DNA from: Thermoplasmata archaeon
GTDB taxonomy: Archaea > Thermoplasmatota > Thermoplasmata > Thermoplasmatales > ARK-15
Assembly: GCA_023261755.1 (NCBI GenBank)
Contig: JAGDXS010000031.1
Location: 1 to 34,750, forward strand
Length of the DNA: 34,750 nucleotides
Reading direction: 5' to 3'
Under the pieces are notes generated by a model, which was not told where the DNA came from, made no database searches, and was given only the letters and a program-made list of their open reading frames with translations. Each line of letters begins with the position of its first letter. Within the stretch, counting starts at the first letter, position 1. A program made the position numbers and the translations under genes. Below, in pieces: positions 1 to 8,903 of this stretch.

Positions 1-400
1 AGAAGTTCCTGTAATTTTCAGGGATCTTATCCTCACTGGAGATTGTTTTAGAATCCCCATAGACGGATGAGGATGATGCAAGAATTACCCTTTTCACATT
101 ATTGTGAAGTGATGATGCAAGAACATTATAGGTTCCTTGAACATTAGTTTCATAGCCATTGGAAAATATGTCTTCGAATTCTGGAGGTGATGTTACAGCA
201 GCAAGATGAAAAACAACATCAATATTTTTCGTTGTATGAATCATTAATTTTATATCTCTCACATCTCCTTTTATATGAGCATCAGAAATTGAATTCTTAT
301 TTTTCAGGTCTAAAGTAATAACATAATACCCTTTTTCCTTTAACTTTTTAACTATATTTCTTCCGATAAACCCAGACCCTCCTGTTACTAAAATTTTCAT
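1..400 (-). CDS. NAD-dependent sugar-nucleotide epimerase/dehydratase, N-terminal part (runs off the left edge)
   Basis: Reading from the ATG at 400 towards 1, the frame is open for 133 codons and leaves the window. It begins MKILVTGGSGFIGRNIV, the glycine-rich dinucleotide loop of extended short-chain dehydrogenases. It then shows HLAA (in DVVFHLAAVTSPPEF) and the SSSSVYG strand that carries the catalytic Ser/Thr in UDP-glucose 4-epimerase and dTDP-glucose dehydratase relatives. The YxxxK catalytic pair would lie beyond the edge, so substrate cannot be judged. Such enzymes make activated sugars for surface glycans, a cytoplasmic step. A TATA-like run near 428-436 lies about 32 nt upstream of the start. 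Family assignment is firm; the exact reaction is unknown. Confidence 0.9.
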   Translation of the reverse strand, partial: MKILVTGGSGFIGRNIVKKLKEKGYYVITLDLKNKNSISDAHIKGDVRDIKLMIHTTKNIDVVFHLAAVTSPPEFEDIFSNGYETNVQGTYNVLASSLHNNVKRVILASSSSVYGDSKTISSEDKIPENYRNF

Positions 401-819
401 AAAATTGTATATAGAAAGCATAATTATAAAATTTTTTAACACCTATTTTTTTTATGAAATTGATAAAAAAGCTATAAAAAATAAAATTAAGTTGAAAATA
501 TTATAAGAGGTCCAAAAATAATGAATTTCAATAAAATACTAATAAATTAATATGTATTTATTATAAAATTGCAAAATTTCTTTAAAAATTGATGTATTTG
601 ATTATAAATATAATCTAATACGGGCAAGCCCACTATTATTTAAAATTTTAATATTTATATTAAAATCTTTATTATTTTATTATGTAAAAGATCATGATCA
701 TTAAAATTTAATTTTTTAAGGTATTTTATAGTATACATATATTTAAATTTAAATATTTAATGAAATGAAAAAATAAAATTAAAAAAATCATTAAATAAAT
801 GATGTGTATATTGATAGCT
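401..819. other. AT-rich intergenic region between divergent genes
   Basis: I see no convincing coding frame here. The region separates the divergent epimerase and cysteine synthase genes and must hold both promoters. TTAAATAA at about 791-798 is a plausible TATA box for a leaderless start at 820. Two small oddities are a GC-rich snippet, CGGGCAAGCCC, near 620 and the palindrome GATCATGATC at 690-699. Neither is enough to call an RNA gene or an operator. Confidence 0.5.
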
Positions 820-1872
820 ATGAGCATTGATTGGTCAACAAATAAAAATTATTATGAAAATATTTATCAGGCCATAGGAAAAACACCATTAGTGAAACTT
901 AATAAAATAAAAGAAAATTTTGGTATTTCAGCAAATATTTATGGCAAATGTGATTTTTTAAATCCTTCCGGGAGCTTGAAAGATAGAGTTTATTACAGGA
1001 TGATCACTGAAGCAATAAAAGACAAATCATTAAAACCTGGAATGGAAATCATAGAGGTGAGCACAGGCAATGCTGGCATAGCATGCACCTGGATAGGCAC
1101 TATTTTAGGATTCAAGGTAACGATCGTAATGCCTGAGGGTATGAGCTCAGAAAGGAAAAAGATCATAAGGGCATTGGGTGGGAATATAATTGAAACGGCA
1201 GGTGCTGAAAGTGACGTGGACATTTCTTATGATCTAGTTAAGAAAATGGTAAAAGAAAATCCTGAGAAATACTGGTTTCCTGATCAATATACGAACAAGT
1301 ATGCGATCAAAGCGCATCATGATACCACAGGTGCAGAGATTTGGGAACAATTACATGGTGAGATGGATGCATTTATTATTACACAGGGTACGGGTGGCAC
1401 ATTAACAGGTGCGGGCAGTTATTTCAAAAAAATGAATAAAAATGTGAAATTATATGCTGTGGAACCGGCTGAAGCACCGTTGCTCTCGAAGAGAAAATGG
1501 GGGTCACATAGAATTGAAGGCATAGGGGATGGCTTCGTTCCAAGGAATTTGGATTTGAGCATTATCGATGGCATTGTTACTGTTAGTTCTGAAGAATCTG
1601 TCCATTGGGCAAAGCAATTAATATATCATGAAAAATTACTTGTTGGCATATCTTCTGGAGCGAATTTAGCCGCAGCAGTTAAAGTATCAAAAAAGCATCC
1701 TGAATTTAAAAATTTAGTAATAATGTTAAATGATTCTGCTTCGAGATATTTTTCGACAGAACTTTTTGATGTAAAAAAGGAAGTAAAAATACCAGAAAGG
1801 GAACATCCAATGGATGAATACACCAAAGAACAGTTAAATAAATACCAGGACAGGTGGGAAATAATAGAATAA
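820..1872 (+). CDS. PLP-dependent cysteine synthase / cystathionine beta-synthase family enzyme
   Basis: Fold-type II PLP enzyme of about 350 residues, a normal length for O-acetyl- or O-phosphoserine sulfhydrylases. Visible motifs, in order, are GKTPLVKLNKI near the N-terminus, NPSGSLKDR with the PLP-binding lysine, STGNAGIA (substrate loop), GTGGTLTGAG (phosphate-binding loop) and VIMLNDSASRY near the C-terminus. It would form cysteine from an activated serine and sulfide, or act as a CBS-like enzyme; the sequence does not decide which. I chose the ATG at 820 because a TTAAATAA box lies about 25 nt upstream and the protein then starts MSIDWST. An in-frame ATG at 799 would add seven hydrophobic residues (MMCILIA). 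It stands alone, and its stop lies 2 nt from the stop of the convergent hydrolase gene. Confidence 0.88.
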   Translation: MSIDWSTNKNYYENIYQAIGKTPLVKLNKIKENFGISANIYGKCDFLNPSGSLKDRVYYRMITEAIKDKSLKPGMEIIEVSTGNAGIACTWIGTILGFKVTIVMPEGMSSERKKIIRALGGNIIETAGAESDVDISYDLVKKMVKENPEKYWFPDQYTNKYAIKAHHDTTGAEIWEQLHGEMDAFIITQGTGGTLTGAGSYFKKMNKNVKLYAVEPAEAPLLSKRKWGSHRIEGIGDGFVPRNLDLSIIDGIVTVSSEESVHWAKQLIYHEKLLVGISSGANLAAAVKVSKKHPEFKNLVIMLNDSASRYFSTELFDVKKEVKIPEREHPMDEYTKEQLNKYQDRWEIIE

Positions 1873-1874
1873 TT

Positions 1875-3074
1875 TCAAAGTAAATATTCCACCGTTTTTT
1901 TAAGAACCTTAAGGCCGTTTACCATGTCAGAATCGCTTGAAAATTCTTCTTTGGTGTGACTTCTTCCATTGTGCGAGGGTATCATGATCATGGCAGTATC
2001 TGTAATTTTATTCATGTTCATTGCATCATGTGTGGCCCAGCTATACATGAATTTATACTTTAAATTCAGATCTTTGCAGGATTTTTCTATTATTTTTATA
2101 AGATCTTCATTAAAGTTTATGGTATCAAGAGCCCAGCCATTTTTGATTTTTAAAGAAACATTTTTTTCATTTGCAATTTCCTGTGCAAGTTCATGAGCTA
2201 TTTTTTTCTCTTCGTATGCGAGATCCTTTTCCGGGCTTCTAATATCAAGTTTTAATTCAACAATCTGTGGAATAACGCTATAAACATTCGGTAAAATTTT
2301 TATTTCGCCAACGGTCATGACTATTCTTGGTGCAAGAGTATTGGCAATTTCATTTATTTTATAAATAAATTTTGAAGCCGCAACAAGTGCATCTTTTCTC
2401 ATGTCCATTGGAGTTGGCCCGGCCTGGTTAGATTCGCCCATGAATGTATAAATATCAACAACATCAGTAACAATGCCCAACGGAATGCCAATCTCATATT
2501 TTTCTTTTTCAAGGACTGGCCCCTGCTCTATGTGCGGTTCGATATAATAATCAGGGTGCATATTCTTAATTCTATTCTCTTCCTGACCAAGGAATTTTGA
2601 TTCTTTCAGGACATCTCCAAATTTTAGGCCATCCGAATCTGTTCTAGAATAAATGAAATTCTTATCAAATACTCCGGTAGCAAGACCTGAACCCTGAAGA
2701 TCGGGCTGCCATCTCGAGCCTTCTTCATTTGTAAAATCTACAAGAACTAATTTTTCATTCAATTTTTCCTTTGAGTATAGCCTAAGGATTTCAAGGCCTG
2801 AAATTACACCATACATGCCATCAAATCTACCTCCATTTGGAACAGAATCCATGTGGGAGCCAATCGTGATCATTCCTTCATTTCTTCCAATGCTACCGTA
2901 AATGTTCCCGGCATCGTCAAAATTTATTTCAGCATTTATTTCATGGAGCTTTGAAATTATTCTATTTCTTGCTTCAAGATCAAATTTCGTCAGTGCAACC
3001 CTATTAACGCCATTATTTTCATCCCATCCTATTTTTGAAATTTCATCAAAAGTTTTGAGAAATTCTTCGAACAT
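1875..3074 (-). CDS. M20-family N-carbamoyl-L-amino acid hydrolase / allantoate amidohydrolase-like
   Basis: The 399-residue protein has the hydantoinase/carbamoylase branch signature of the M20 metallopeptidase clan. GSHMDSVPNGGRFDG supplies the first metal His and bridging Asp, NEEGSRW the catalytic and metal Glu, EPHIEQGPVLE a further His, and PSHNGRSHTKEEF the C-terminal metal His. All expected binuclear-metal ligands appear present, and length matches the family (about 400-410). The likely reaction is hydrolysis of an N-carbamoyl amino acid or a ureido compound in the cytoplasm. No hydantoinase or allantoinase partner is next to it, so the substrate is open. A TTTAAATAAATAG box about 24-30 nt upstream of the ATG at 3074 suggests a leaderless transcript. 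Confidence 0.88.
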   Translation of the reverse strand: MFEEFLKTFDEISKIGWDENNGVNRVALTKFDLEARNRIISKLHEINAEINFDDAGNIYGSIGRNEGMITIGSHMDSVPNGGRFDGMYGVISGLEILRLYSKEKLNEKLVLVDFTNEEGSRWQPDLQGSGLATGVFDKNFIYSRTDSDGLKFGDVLKESKFLGQEENRIKNMHPDYYIEPHIEQGPVLEKEKYEIGIPLGIVTDVVDIYTFMGESNQAGPTPMDMRKDALVAASKFIYKINEIANTLAPRIVMTVGEIKILPNVYSVIPQIVELKLDIRSPEKDLAYEEKKIAHELAQEIANEKNVSLKIKNGWALDTINFNEDLIKIIEKSCKDLNLKYKFMYSWATHDAMNMNKITDTAMIMIPSHNGRSHTKEEFSSDSDMVNGLKVLKKTVEYLL

Positions 3075-3225
3075 ATGAATTCAAACTTATTCTATTTATT
3101 TAAATATTTTGAGAATTTTTCTTTTAATAATAATTTAAAATAAATAAAAATGAAACCTTTTAATTATGCTCTTTAAAGCATAATTAAAAATTGTATAAAT
3201 AAAGTATTTATTATAAATAAGAAAT

Positions 3226-3237
3226 CTTTATATAATC
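3226..3237 (+). promoter_or_regulatory. TATA box of the ABC importer operon (leaderless)
   Basis: CTTTATATAATC is centred about 26 nt before the ATG at 3257, with purine-rich AAGAAAT just upstream in the BRE position. There is no Shine-Dalgarno. This is a textbook archaeal leaderless promoter arrangement. Confidence 0.7.
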
Positions 3238-3256
3238 CTATTTCGTATGCTATGTC

Positions 3257-4387
3257 ATGGCTAACAAAAATAGATTTTTTAAGGAATTAGGAGCCATGTC
3301 AGTGAAAGCAATAGCAATAATTGTTGCCGTTGTAATAGTTATAGCCGCTATTGCGGTCGGAGTATACTATCTTACACAAAAGCCGTCATCCACAACAAGC
3401 TCTCAGGAAGTTGTAATATATGCGGATTACAGTGCCAATGTTGCACAACCATTTTTCAATAATTTTACAAAGGATACGGGAATTAAAGTGGTAGCCGTAT
3501 ATGGATCCATGGGTGATCTTGTAGGTAAGCTGGTAGCATCCAAATCGAGTCCACAGGCAGATGTTTTGTTTGGAGGAGCACCATCGGCATATATAGGAGC
3601 AGCAGATCAGGGAGTATTGATGTCCTATGAACCACCTGCATTGAAGAACTATTCTGCCTACATAAATAACCCTGCACTTTATGCATCTAATTGGACATGG
3701 TATTCATTTACATACAATATCCTTGGCATTGTTGTAAATACAAAATTGATCAACCAGAGCATGTATCCAACCTCTTGGTGGAACTTAACAAATCCAGAAT
3801 ACAAGGGCAAGATAGTTATAGAAAATCCATCCACTTCAACAACGACTGGTCTAGGATTCTTTTCATTAATATATCAAATATACATCCAGAAATATGGTAT
3901 GCCAGCAGCAACAACATATTTCAAGCAATATGTAAGTGCCCTTCTTAACAATACCGTGACACCAATAGCACCTGATGATGAACATGCTGAAACAATTGTA
4001 GGAGAAGGAACAGGCGGTATAACAATAGATTGGATCAATGGTCCTGTACTGTATCATGAATTGGACGGATATCCTCTGATACCAATAATGGTTAATCAGA
4101 ACATTCTAGGTCCTACTGCAATGGGTATTGTAAATGGAGCACCACATCAATCAGCAGCTGAGGCATTTGTTAACTGGGTTCTTTCACAGCAGGGGCAATC
4201 ACTTTTGCCAACAATATTCTTGAAACCTTCAATTATGCCATATAATATTACACCTCCACCATATTTCCCAACATTGCAGCAGGAAGAGCAGTATGCATTC
4301 TTGGGTTACAGCCAGTCTTGGACAGCTGAGAACGCACAGAATATAACAGCAATATTCAATCAATATTCGAGTGAAGTAACAGGATGA
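3257..4387 (+). CDS. ABC transporter solute-binding protein, Fe3+/spermidine-putrescine (family 1) type
   Basis: The 376-residue protein has a short basic N-terminus and one membrane helix at about residues 14-40, then a Ser/Thr/Pro linker. After that comes a periplasmic-binding fold starting EVVIYADYSANVAQPFF, with ADVLFGGAPS, GIVVNTKLI and a TWWNLTNPEYKGKI-like stretch typical of AfuA/FbpA-like proteins. It would be membrane-anchored on the outer face and deliver its ligand to the permease encoded next (4-nt ATGA overlap). Ligand is unresolved: iron, polyamine or another small solute. The extracellular part carries eight N-x-S/T sequons (for example NFT, NWT, NQS, NLT, NIT), as expected for a glycosylated surface protein of an acidophile. 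The start is set by the TATA box at 3226. Confidence 0.85.
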   Translation: MANKNRFFKELGAMSVKAIAIIVAVVIVIAAIAVGVYYLTQKPSSTTSSQEVVIYADYSANVAQPFFNNFTKDTGIKVVAVYGSMGDLVGKLVASKSSPQADVLFGGAPSAYIGAADQGVLMSYEPPALKNYSAYINNPALYASNWTWYSFTYNILGIVVNTKLINQSMYPTSWWNLTNPEYKGKIVIENPSTSTTTGLGFFSLIYQIYIQKYGMPAATTYFKQYVSALLNNTVTPIAPDDEHAETIVGEGTGGITIDWINGPVLYHELDGYPLIPIMVNQNILGPTAMGIVNGAPHQSAAEAFVNWVLSQQGQSLLPTIFLKPSIMPYNITPPPYFPTLQQEEQYAFLGYSQSWTAENAQNITAIFNQYSSEVTG

Positions 4388-6057
4388 TTGCCAAAACAAA
4401 ATTTTTTTCAAACCTCTTCTCTTTTTTATTCTTTTTATTTTTGATCATATTCATAGTATTACCATTAATTTCATTCTTCCTAACAGCATTTTCAGGCCAG
4501 CCTTCTGGAATATTTAACATATTTATTTCAAAGAATTATTCCATATCCTTAACATCATCTTTCTATTCAAAGATTTTAACGAATTCATACTATTTGAAAT
4601 CAATTTATGATACAATAATTCTAGCCCTTTCTGTAACAGTTCTATCTTTCATTTTATCTTTACCAATTTCTTACGGTCTTGCCAGGACAAACATGCCATT
4701 GAAAAGTATAATAAGAGTTCTTTTGGGCATTGGTATAAGCATACCGGGATTTATTGTTTCATATGATCTTATTATCATCTCAACAAATACAAAATTATTA
4801 CCATTTTCCATATACTCATATTCTGGCCTTTTAGCTGTAATGACACTATCCACAATACCATTTATGGTAATGTACATAACATTGGCTTTTGATAATCTTG
4901 ATTATAGATTGATAGAAGCAGCCTATGTAAATGGTGTAAGCAAAATAAAAACATTTTTCAAAATCACTCTGCCTCTTTTAATGCCCGGTTTCGTTTCAGG
5001 TTGGGTCATAGTATTTTTACTTACTTCTGGAACTTTATCAGTACCCTTGTTATTGGCACCTCCAACATTTCCTATCATTACAGAGCTGGCATATACACAG
5101 CTCTTCTCATTCTTTAACTGGGGTACAGCAACAGCATTGCTCTCAGTATTGTTAATCATAAATTTAATAATAATTTCAACATATACATTATATCAAAAAA
5201 GGTTATCATTTTCGACCATTGGCGGAAAAGGATTCCATAGTAAGATAATTACAAAAAAATGGATAATTGCTTTAATAACCATTTATTCTTTTCTTTTTGC
5301 AATTCTTCCTATTGCTGAAGTTGTTATATTAGGACTATCATCATTTTCATCAAGATGGGTAATGACTCCTGTGCCAACTAGCTTCACTTTATCAAATTAT
5401 TCTCAGGCAATTTCATTGTACCCATTTTCAGTCTGGGCCACATTAATAATTTCAATAAGTGCAGCAATTCTTGCAGTGGCCATTTCATTCATTTCAACAT
5501 ACTTCGTTAAAACAGGCCTGATCAAAGGAAAAAGGTTAATAGATCTATTAATACTTGTAATATTTTCATTATCATCCGTAATGATAGGATTGACCTACCT
5601 AACAGTTTTTTCAAACCCAATAACAGGATTTTTAATAAATTCTGTACCCATTGCCCTTCTAATTGGATATGTATTTGGCAGGCTTGGCTACTCAACAAGA
5701 GCTTTGGATATTTCCGTGAATTCTATCTCAAAGAGTTTATTCGAGGCAGCAAAAATAATGGGCAAGTCAAGTTTTGAGTCAATGAGGAAAATAATATTTC
5801 CATTGATAATGCCCGGAATAATTGAAGGCTTCCTTCTAGTTTTCATTAGATCAACTATAGATTACGGATCCACAATAATGCTGGCGCCTTACAGCTGGTT
5901 CACTCTGGCACTTGGATCATACCAGTTCATTTCTACGGGTGAAATAGCTCAGGGAGCTGCCCTAGGCTTTATAATTTTAATCATAAATATTCCTATAATG
6001 ATCTATCTCTATTGGAGAAGAGGAAAAACATTTCACGAACAGGCATTTTTATATTAA
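4384..6057 (+). CDS. ABC transporter permease, fused double FbpB/AfuB-type
   Basis: A 557-residue, very hydrophobic protein with two binding-protein-dependent permease halves in one chain, about twelve membrane segments in all. Each half has an EAA coupling loop: EAAYVNGVSKIKTFFKITLPLLMPG-like (split here as EAAYVNGVSKI and TLPLLMPG) in the first half, and EAAKIMGKSSF followed by IIFPLIMPG in the second. Fused permeases of this length are usual for the Fe3+ (FbpB) branch. It overlaps the binding-protein gene as ATGA, so translation is probably coupled. No ATPase gene follows. The only ABC ATPase of matching type in the window is at 13847-14899 on the other strand. Confidence 0.88.
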   Translation: MIAKTKFFSNLFSFLFFLFLIIFIVLPLISFFLTAFSGQPSGIFNIFISKNYSISLTSSFYSKILTNSYYLKSIYDTIILALSVTVLSFILSLPISYGLARTNMPLKSIIRVLLGIGISIPGFIVSYDLIIISTNTKLLPFSIYSYSGLLAVMTLSTIPFMVMYITLAFDNLDYRLIEAAYVNGVSKIKTFFKITLPLLMPGFVSGWVIVFLLTSGTLSVPLLLAPPTFPIITELAYTQLFSFFNWGTATALLSVLLIINLIIISTYTLYQKRLSFSTIGGKGFHSKIITKKWIIALITIYSFLFAILPIAEVVILGLSSFSSRWVMTPVPTSFTLSNYSQAISLYPFSVWATLIISISAAILAVAISFISTYFVKTGLIKGKRLIDLLILVIFSLSSVMIGLTYLTVFSNPITGFLINSVPIALLIGYVFGRLGYSTRALDISVNSISKSLFEAAKIMGKSSFESMRKIIFPLIMPGIIEGFLLVFIRSTIDYGSTIMLAPYSWFTLALGSYQFISTGEIAQGAALGFIILIINIPIMIYLYWRRGKTFHEQAFLY

Positions 6058-6096
6058 ATTTTTTTGATTTTTTTATTTGATCAAATTTTTTGTTAA
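6058..6096 (+). terminator. Probable oligo-T terminator after the ABC importer genes
   Basis: Immediately after the permease stop come several T runs (T7, T7, T6) separated by GA- and ATTTGATCAAA-type interruptions. Archaeal RNA polymerase terminates on such oligo-T tracts without needing a hairpin. The inference rests on position and composition only. Confidence 0.45.
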
Positions 6097-6127
6097 TTTT
6101 CTAAAAAATTATAAAAATTTTTACAAA

Positions 6128-6138
6128 ATATTTAAATA
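6128..6138 (+). promoter_or_regulatory. TATA box for the SCP2 - MFS genes
   Basis: ATATTTAAATA is centred about 27 nt upstream of the ATG at 6161, again with no Shine-Dalgarno, indicating a leaderless mRNA. Confidence 0.65.
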
Positions 6139-6160
6139 GATGATTAACAATTAATATATT

Positions 6161-6577
6161 ATGCAAGAAAAATTTATTTTTCCTTCAATAGAATGGGTAG
6201 AGGAATATTGTAAAAGTTTAAACAATTCTAAAGCTTATAACAAAGAAGGCCAGGGGTGGCAGGATCCAATTTTATTTAAAATAATTGATTATGAAAAATT
6301 TAAGGATAAGATTCAATTTGATTCATTTTTATTGTATTTGAAAAATGGTAAATGTGAAAAATATGAAATTAAAGCTAGCGTTGATGCACCCTTCAAGCTT
6401 TATGCTACATACGAAAATTGGATCAAAATAATGAAAGGGAAGGTTAACCCTATACAAGCAATAATTAGAGGAGAATTAAAAGTAGAAGGGAACATGGCAA
6501 TATTAATGAAATACACAAATGCTGCAGTAGCAATGGTAAATGCAGCACAGAATATTCCAACAGATATGATATTATGA
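6161..6577 (+). CDS. SCP2 sterol-carrier-like domain protein
   Basis: The 138-residue protein matches the SCP2 fold pattern. An N-terminal helix is followed by strands around FDSFLLYLKNGKCEKYEI and APFKLYATYENWIKIMKG. The C-terminal part reads IIRGELKVEGNMAILMKYTNAAVAM, where the G-x-L/I-x-x-x-G-(N/D) turn of SCP2 proteins is visible. Such domains bind lipophilic ligands, and in archaea their role is undefined. It overlaps the following MFS gene (ATGA), so the two are probably co-translated. This context would fit handling of a hydrophobic ligand exported or imported by the carrier, which is an inference only. Confidence 0.75.
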   Translation: MQEKFIFPSIEWVEEYCKSLNNSKAYNKEGQGWQDPILFKIIDYEKFKDKIQFDSFLLYLKNGKCEKYEIKASVDAPFKLYATYENWIKIMKGKVNPIQAIIRGELKVEGNMAILMKYTNAAVAMVNAAQNIPTDMIL

Positions 6578-7752
6578 AATCATATAAATGGTTTATTTTA
6601 GCTTCATATTCATTCCTTGTTGCATTAAATCAATTATTGTGGATAAATTTTGCATCAATAAGCAGTCAGGTCCAATCCTATTACGGTGTTTCTGCCTTTT
6701 ATGTTGCATTTTTAGCTATAATTTTTCCCATTGTTTACATAATTTTTTCAATTCCATCTGGAATAATTGTTGACAGGAAAGGATATAAATATTCAATCTT
6801 GCTTGGTTCAGTAATAATGTTCATTTTTTCATTAATAAGAGCAATTGAAATAAATTACATTTTATTGTTAATAGGTCAAATTGGAATAGCAATTGCTCAA
6901 CCTTTATTGAACAACAGTGTTTCTAAATTGGCAAATACAGAATTTCAAATGAATGAAGTAACAATGGCAATTGGTCTTGGAACACTTGCCATTTTTATTG
7001 GCGTTGCAGCGGGCATGATTGTTCCGCCTATTATAATTGAATTTATTTCCATACAAACAATGCTTTATATTCTTTCCATTGTGGTGCTAATTGCAATGTT
7101 ATTAAATTTCTTAGCAACGAGATTTTCACATAAAATTGAATCCTATGGCAAAACAGAAATTCACTTTGCCAAGGTAATAAAATTCAGAGAAATTATGATT
7201 TTGTCATACATTGCCTTTGTGGGCATGGGCATATTCAACGGTATTCTAACATGGATAGATTCCATATTCCAGCACGTTTCCATATCCATGCTCCAAGCAG
7301 GAGAAATAGGCCTTTCTTTGGTTTTGGGTGGTATTTTTGGAAGTATTATTATTCCATATCTATCATCAAAGTATGGAAGAAGAAAAATATTTGTTTCAAT
7401 AGCAATAATTGTTACAATAATAATTTTATTAATTTACATGATGATACCAAATTTCATTATTCTTGTATTGTTGAGCTTGATACTTGGTTTCTTTTTATTG
7501 GGAGCTTTTCCATTAATAATAGACTGGGCCACAGTTATAACAGGAAGTAAATATGCAGGTTCTGCAACTGCTGTTATATGGCTTCTTGGCCAGACGGGTG
7601 GTTTCATTCTGCCATTGTTAATGGGTATCAATTTTCTTACCCTGCCTGACAACACATACTTTGTTTCTTTTTTAATATTCGCTATCCTTATAATTCCAGG
7701 TTTTGTTCTTATATTAAAAATTCAGGAGAGAAGGTCATTTCCACATAAGTGA
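6574..7752 (+). CDS. Major facilitator superfamily transporter, 3' end altered by an IS insertion
   Basis: The 392-residue protein has about twelve hydrophobic segments and the MFS motif-A loop between TM2 and TM3 (GIIVDRKGYKY). The second half opens with KVIKFREIMILSYIAF and carries a motif-A-like loop SSKYGRRKI. Substrate cannot be read from the sequence. The ATG overlaps the SCP2 stop. The final lysine codon's last base and the TGA stop (7750-7752) come from the right end of the IS200/IS605 element that begins at about 7749, so the native C-terminus has been changed. The last membrane helix is complete and the protein is probably still functional. Confidence 0.86.
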   Translation: MKSYKWFILASYSFLVALNQLLWINFASISSQVQSYYGVSAFYVAFLAIIFPIVYIIFSIPSGIIVDRKGYKYSILLGSVIMFIFSLIRAIEINYILLLIGQIGIAIAQPLLNNSVSKLANTEFQMNEVTMAIGLGTLAIFIGVAAGMIVPPIIIEFISIQTMLYILSIVVLIAMLLNFLATRFSHKIESYGKTEIHFAKVIKFREIMILSYIAFVGMGIFNGILTWIDSIFQHVSISMLQAGEIGLSLVLGGIFGSIIIPYLSSKYGRRKIFVSIAIIVTIIILLIYMMIPNFIILVLLSLILGFFLLGAFPLIIDWATVITGSKYAGSATAVIWLLGQTGGFILPLLMGINFLTLPDNTYFVSFLIFAILIIPGFVLILKIQERRSFPHK

Positions 7753-7950
7753 ACTACCCCTCGCTTTCGCAAGGGGCTTCCTGCTTCACCAAAAAGACTT
7801 GCCCGGAAACTATCTCTTTATACGAGATGTTTCTGAGTAGAGGTCTCCCTTCCACAGGCTTATCAGGGCAGTCCCTGCCCCTGTTTAGTACTCTATTCGC
7901 TTATATATAATCCCTGTACGGATCATTTATACCAAGGCCTTCCGATGTGC
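7749..7950 (-). ncRNA. Candidate omega RNA (reRNA) at the IS right end
   Basis: In IS605 elements the tnpB 3' end and right end are transcribed as the guide RNA scaffold. Here this segment keeps the conserved right-end hairpin (CCCCTTGCGAAAGCGAGGGG in element sense) and the GTAGTTCAC terminus, although tnpB is dead. The guide would begin just past 7749, in antisense to the MFS 3' end. The 5' limit is arbitrary, and transcription is inferred from the family, not seen. Confidence 0.4.
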
Positions 7951-8903
7951 CCTTGGGGCCTACTTTCTTCACTACCTTACCAGCTTCCTCCGCTTTGTAA
8001 GATAGCATCATTATGAATTCACCCCAGGAAGCATCCTGTATGTATCTTGATAATTTATTGTTTCTTAGCGTTTCTTAGCATGTTTTTTATTTTCAGATCC
8101 TCAACAACAATCAGATCATTGTTTTTTTCATAAAATTTCGACAGTTTGTGAAGAAAATCCCTCCTCTGATTGTTTAACCTTTCATATGCTTTCGATAGTT
8201 TTATCCTTGCCTTCTCTCTATTCTTTGACCCCTTCTTCTTTCTCGATAATTCCCTGTGCAACCTCTTTATTTTCCTCAGAGTCTTATTTAGAATTTTCTG
8301 GTTTTCTATCTTCCTGCCTTCACTGTCCGTTAAAAATGATCTTATGCCAAATCAATTCCTATCTCTTTTCCTGTTTCTGGCAATATATCTTTATCTTTTT
8401 CTACATGGGTTATCGCATACCATTTGCCTGAAGGATATCTCTTTATCCATACTCCTTTCACCTTTCCATTGATTCTTGTGTGTATTTTCGCTTTTATGTT
8501 TCCTATTTTTGATAGGAAAATTCTATTGCTCTTCGCATCTATGGAAAACCCATTCTAGTTGAAATTCATGGATTTGTATCTGCCATTCTTTTTGTACCTT
8601 AACTTTCCTACTTTCCTGCCTTTTTTCTTCAGTTGGGATAATGACCATATATTGCTCCATAACTGGTAATTCACCATTTGCAGGACTTTTGAATATACCT
8701 TTTTTAATTCTGGATTTTCTTCCTTAAATTTCACTATCAATGCCTGTGTATCCTTCGGCCCTATTTTTCTTCCCTCTTTACTTGCATTGTTTATCTCCTC
8801 TATTAACCTATTATATAGCCCAATTGCAAATATCCAAATGTTCATCAAATCTTCTTTCCAATTCTTTGTTAGGATATAGACTGAATTTATAGCTTTTCAG
8901 CAT
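7754..8903 (-). pseudogene. tnpB: Degraded tnpB (RNA-guided nuclease of IS605)
   Basis: Reading from an ATG at 8903 that overlaps the tnpA end by 17 nt, the remnant starts LKSYKFSLYPNKELERRF, a typical TnpB N-terminus. Lesions follow: a frameshift near 8820, TAG at 8555-8557, TAA with frameshift at about 8342, TAA with frameshift near 8055, and TAA at 7901-7903. Recognisable pieces are NNASKEGRKIGPKDTQALIV, EIGIDLA (first RuvC Asp), a helical stretch with REKARIKLSKAYERLN, VVEDLKIKN (RuvC Glu), KGTSEG and RGRDCPDKPVEGRPLLRN. The four-Cys zinc ribbon is not recognisable. With five lesions no functional TnpB can be made. The C-terminal frame ends at TAG (7754-7756) inside the right-end hairpin, as in intact relatives. 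Confidence 0.88.
7757..7776. repeat. Right-end hairpin of the IS200/IS605 element
   Basis: CCCCT and AGGGG arms enclose a CGCTTTCGCA core with a further GC/GC pairing and one mismatch. It lies 4 nt inside the TTCAC end of the element, the usual place for the TnpA-recognised right-end stem-loop. Confidence 0.7.

Noticed and set aside
690-699. Palindrome GATCATGATC upstream of the cysteine synthase gene
   Set aside because: Short, single, and about 120 nt from the start. Such a palindrome is not enough to call an operator.
8170-8472. Overlapping plus-strand frames of 81-100 codons inside the IS
   Set aside because: They are antisense to the tnpB remnant and are Phe/Leu/Ser-rich shadows of its Lys/Arg/Glu-rich frame.
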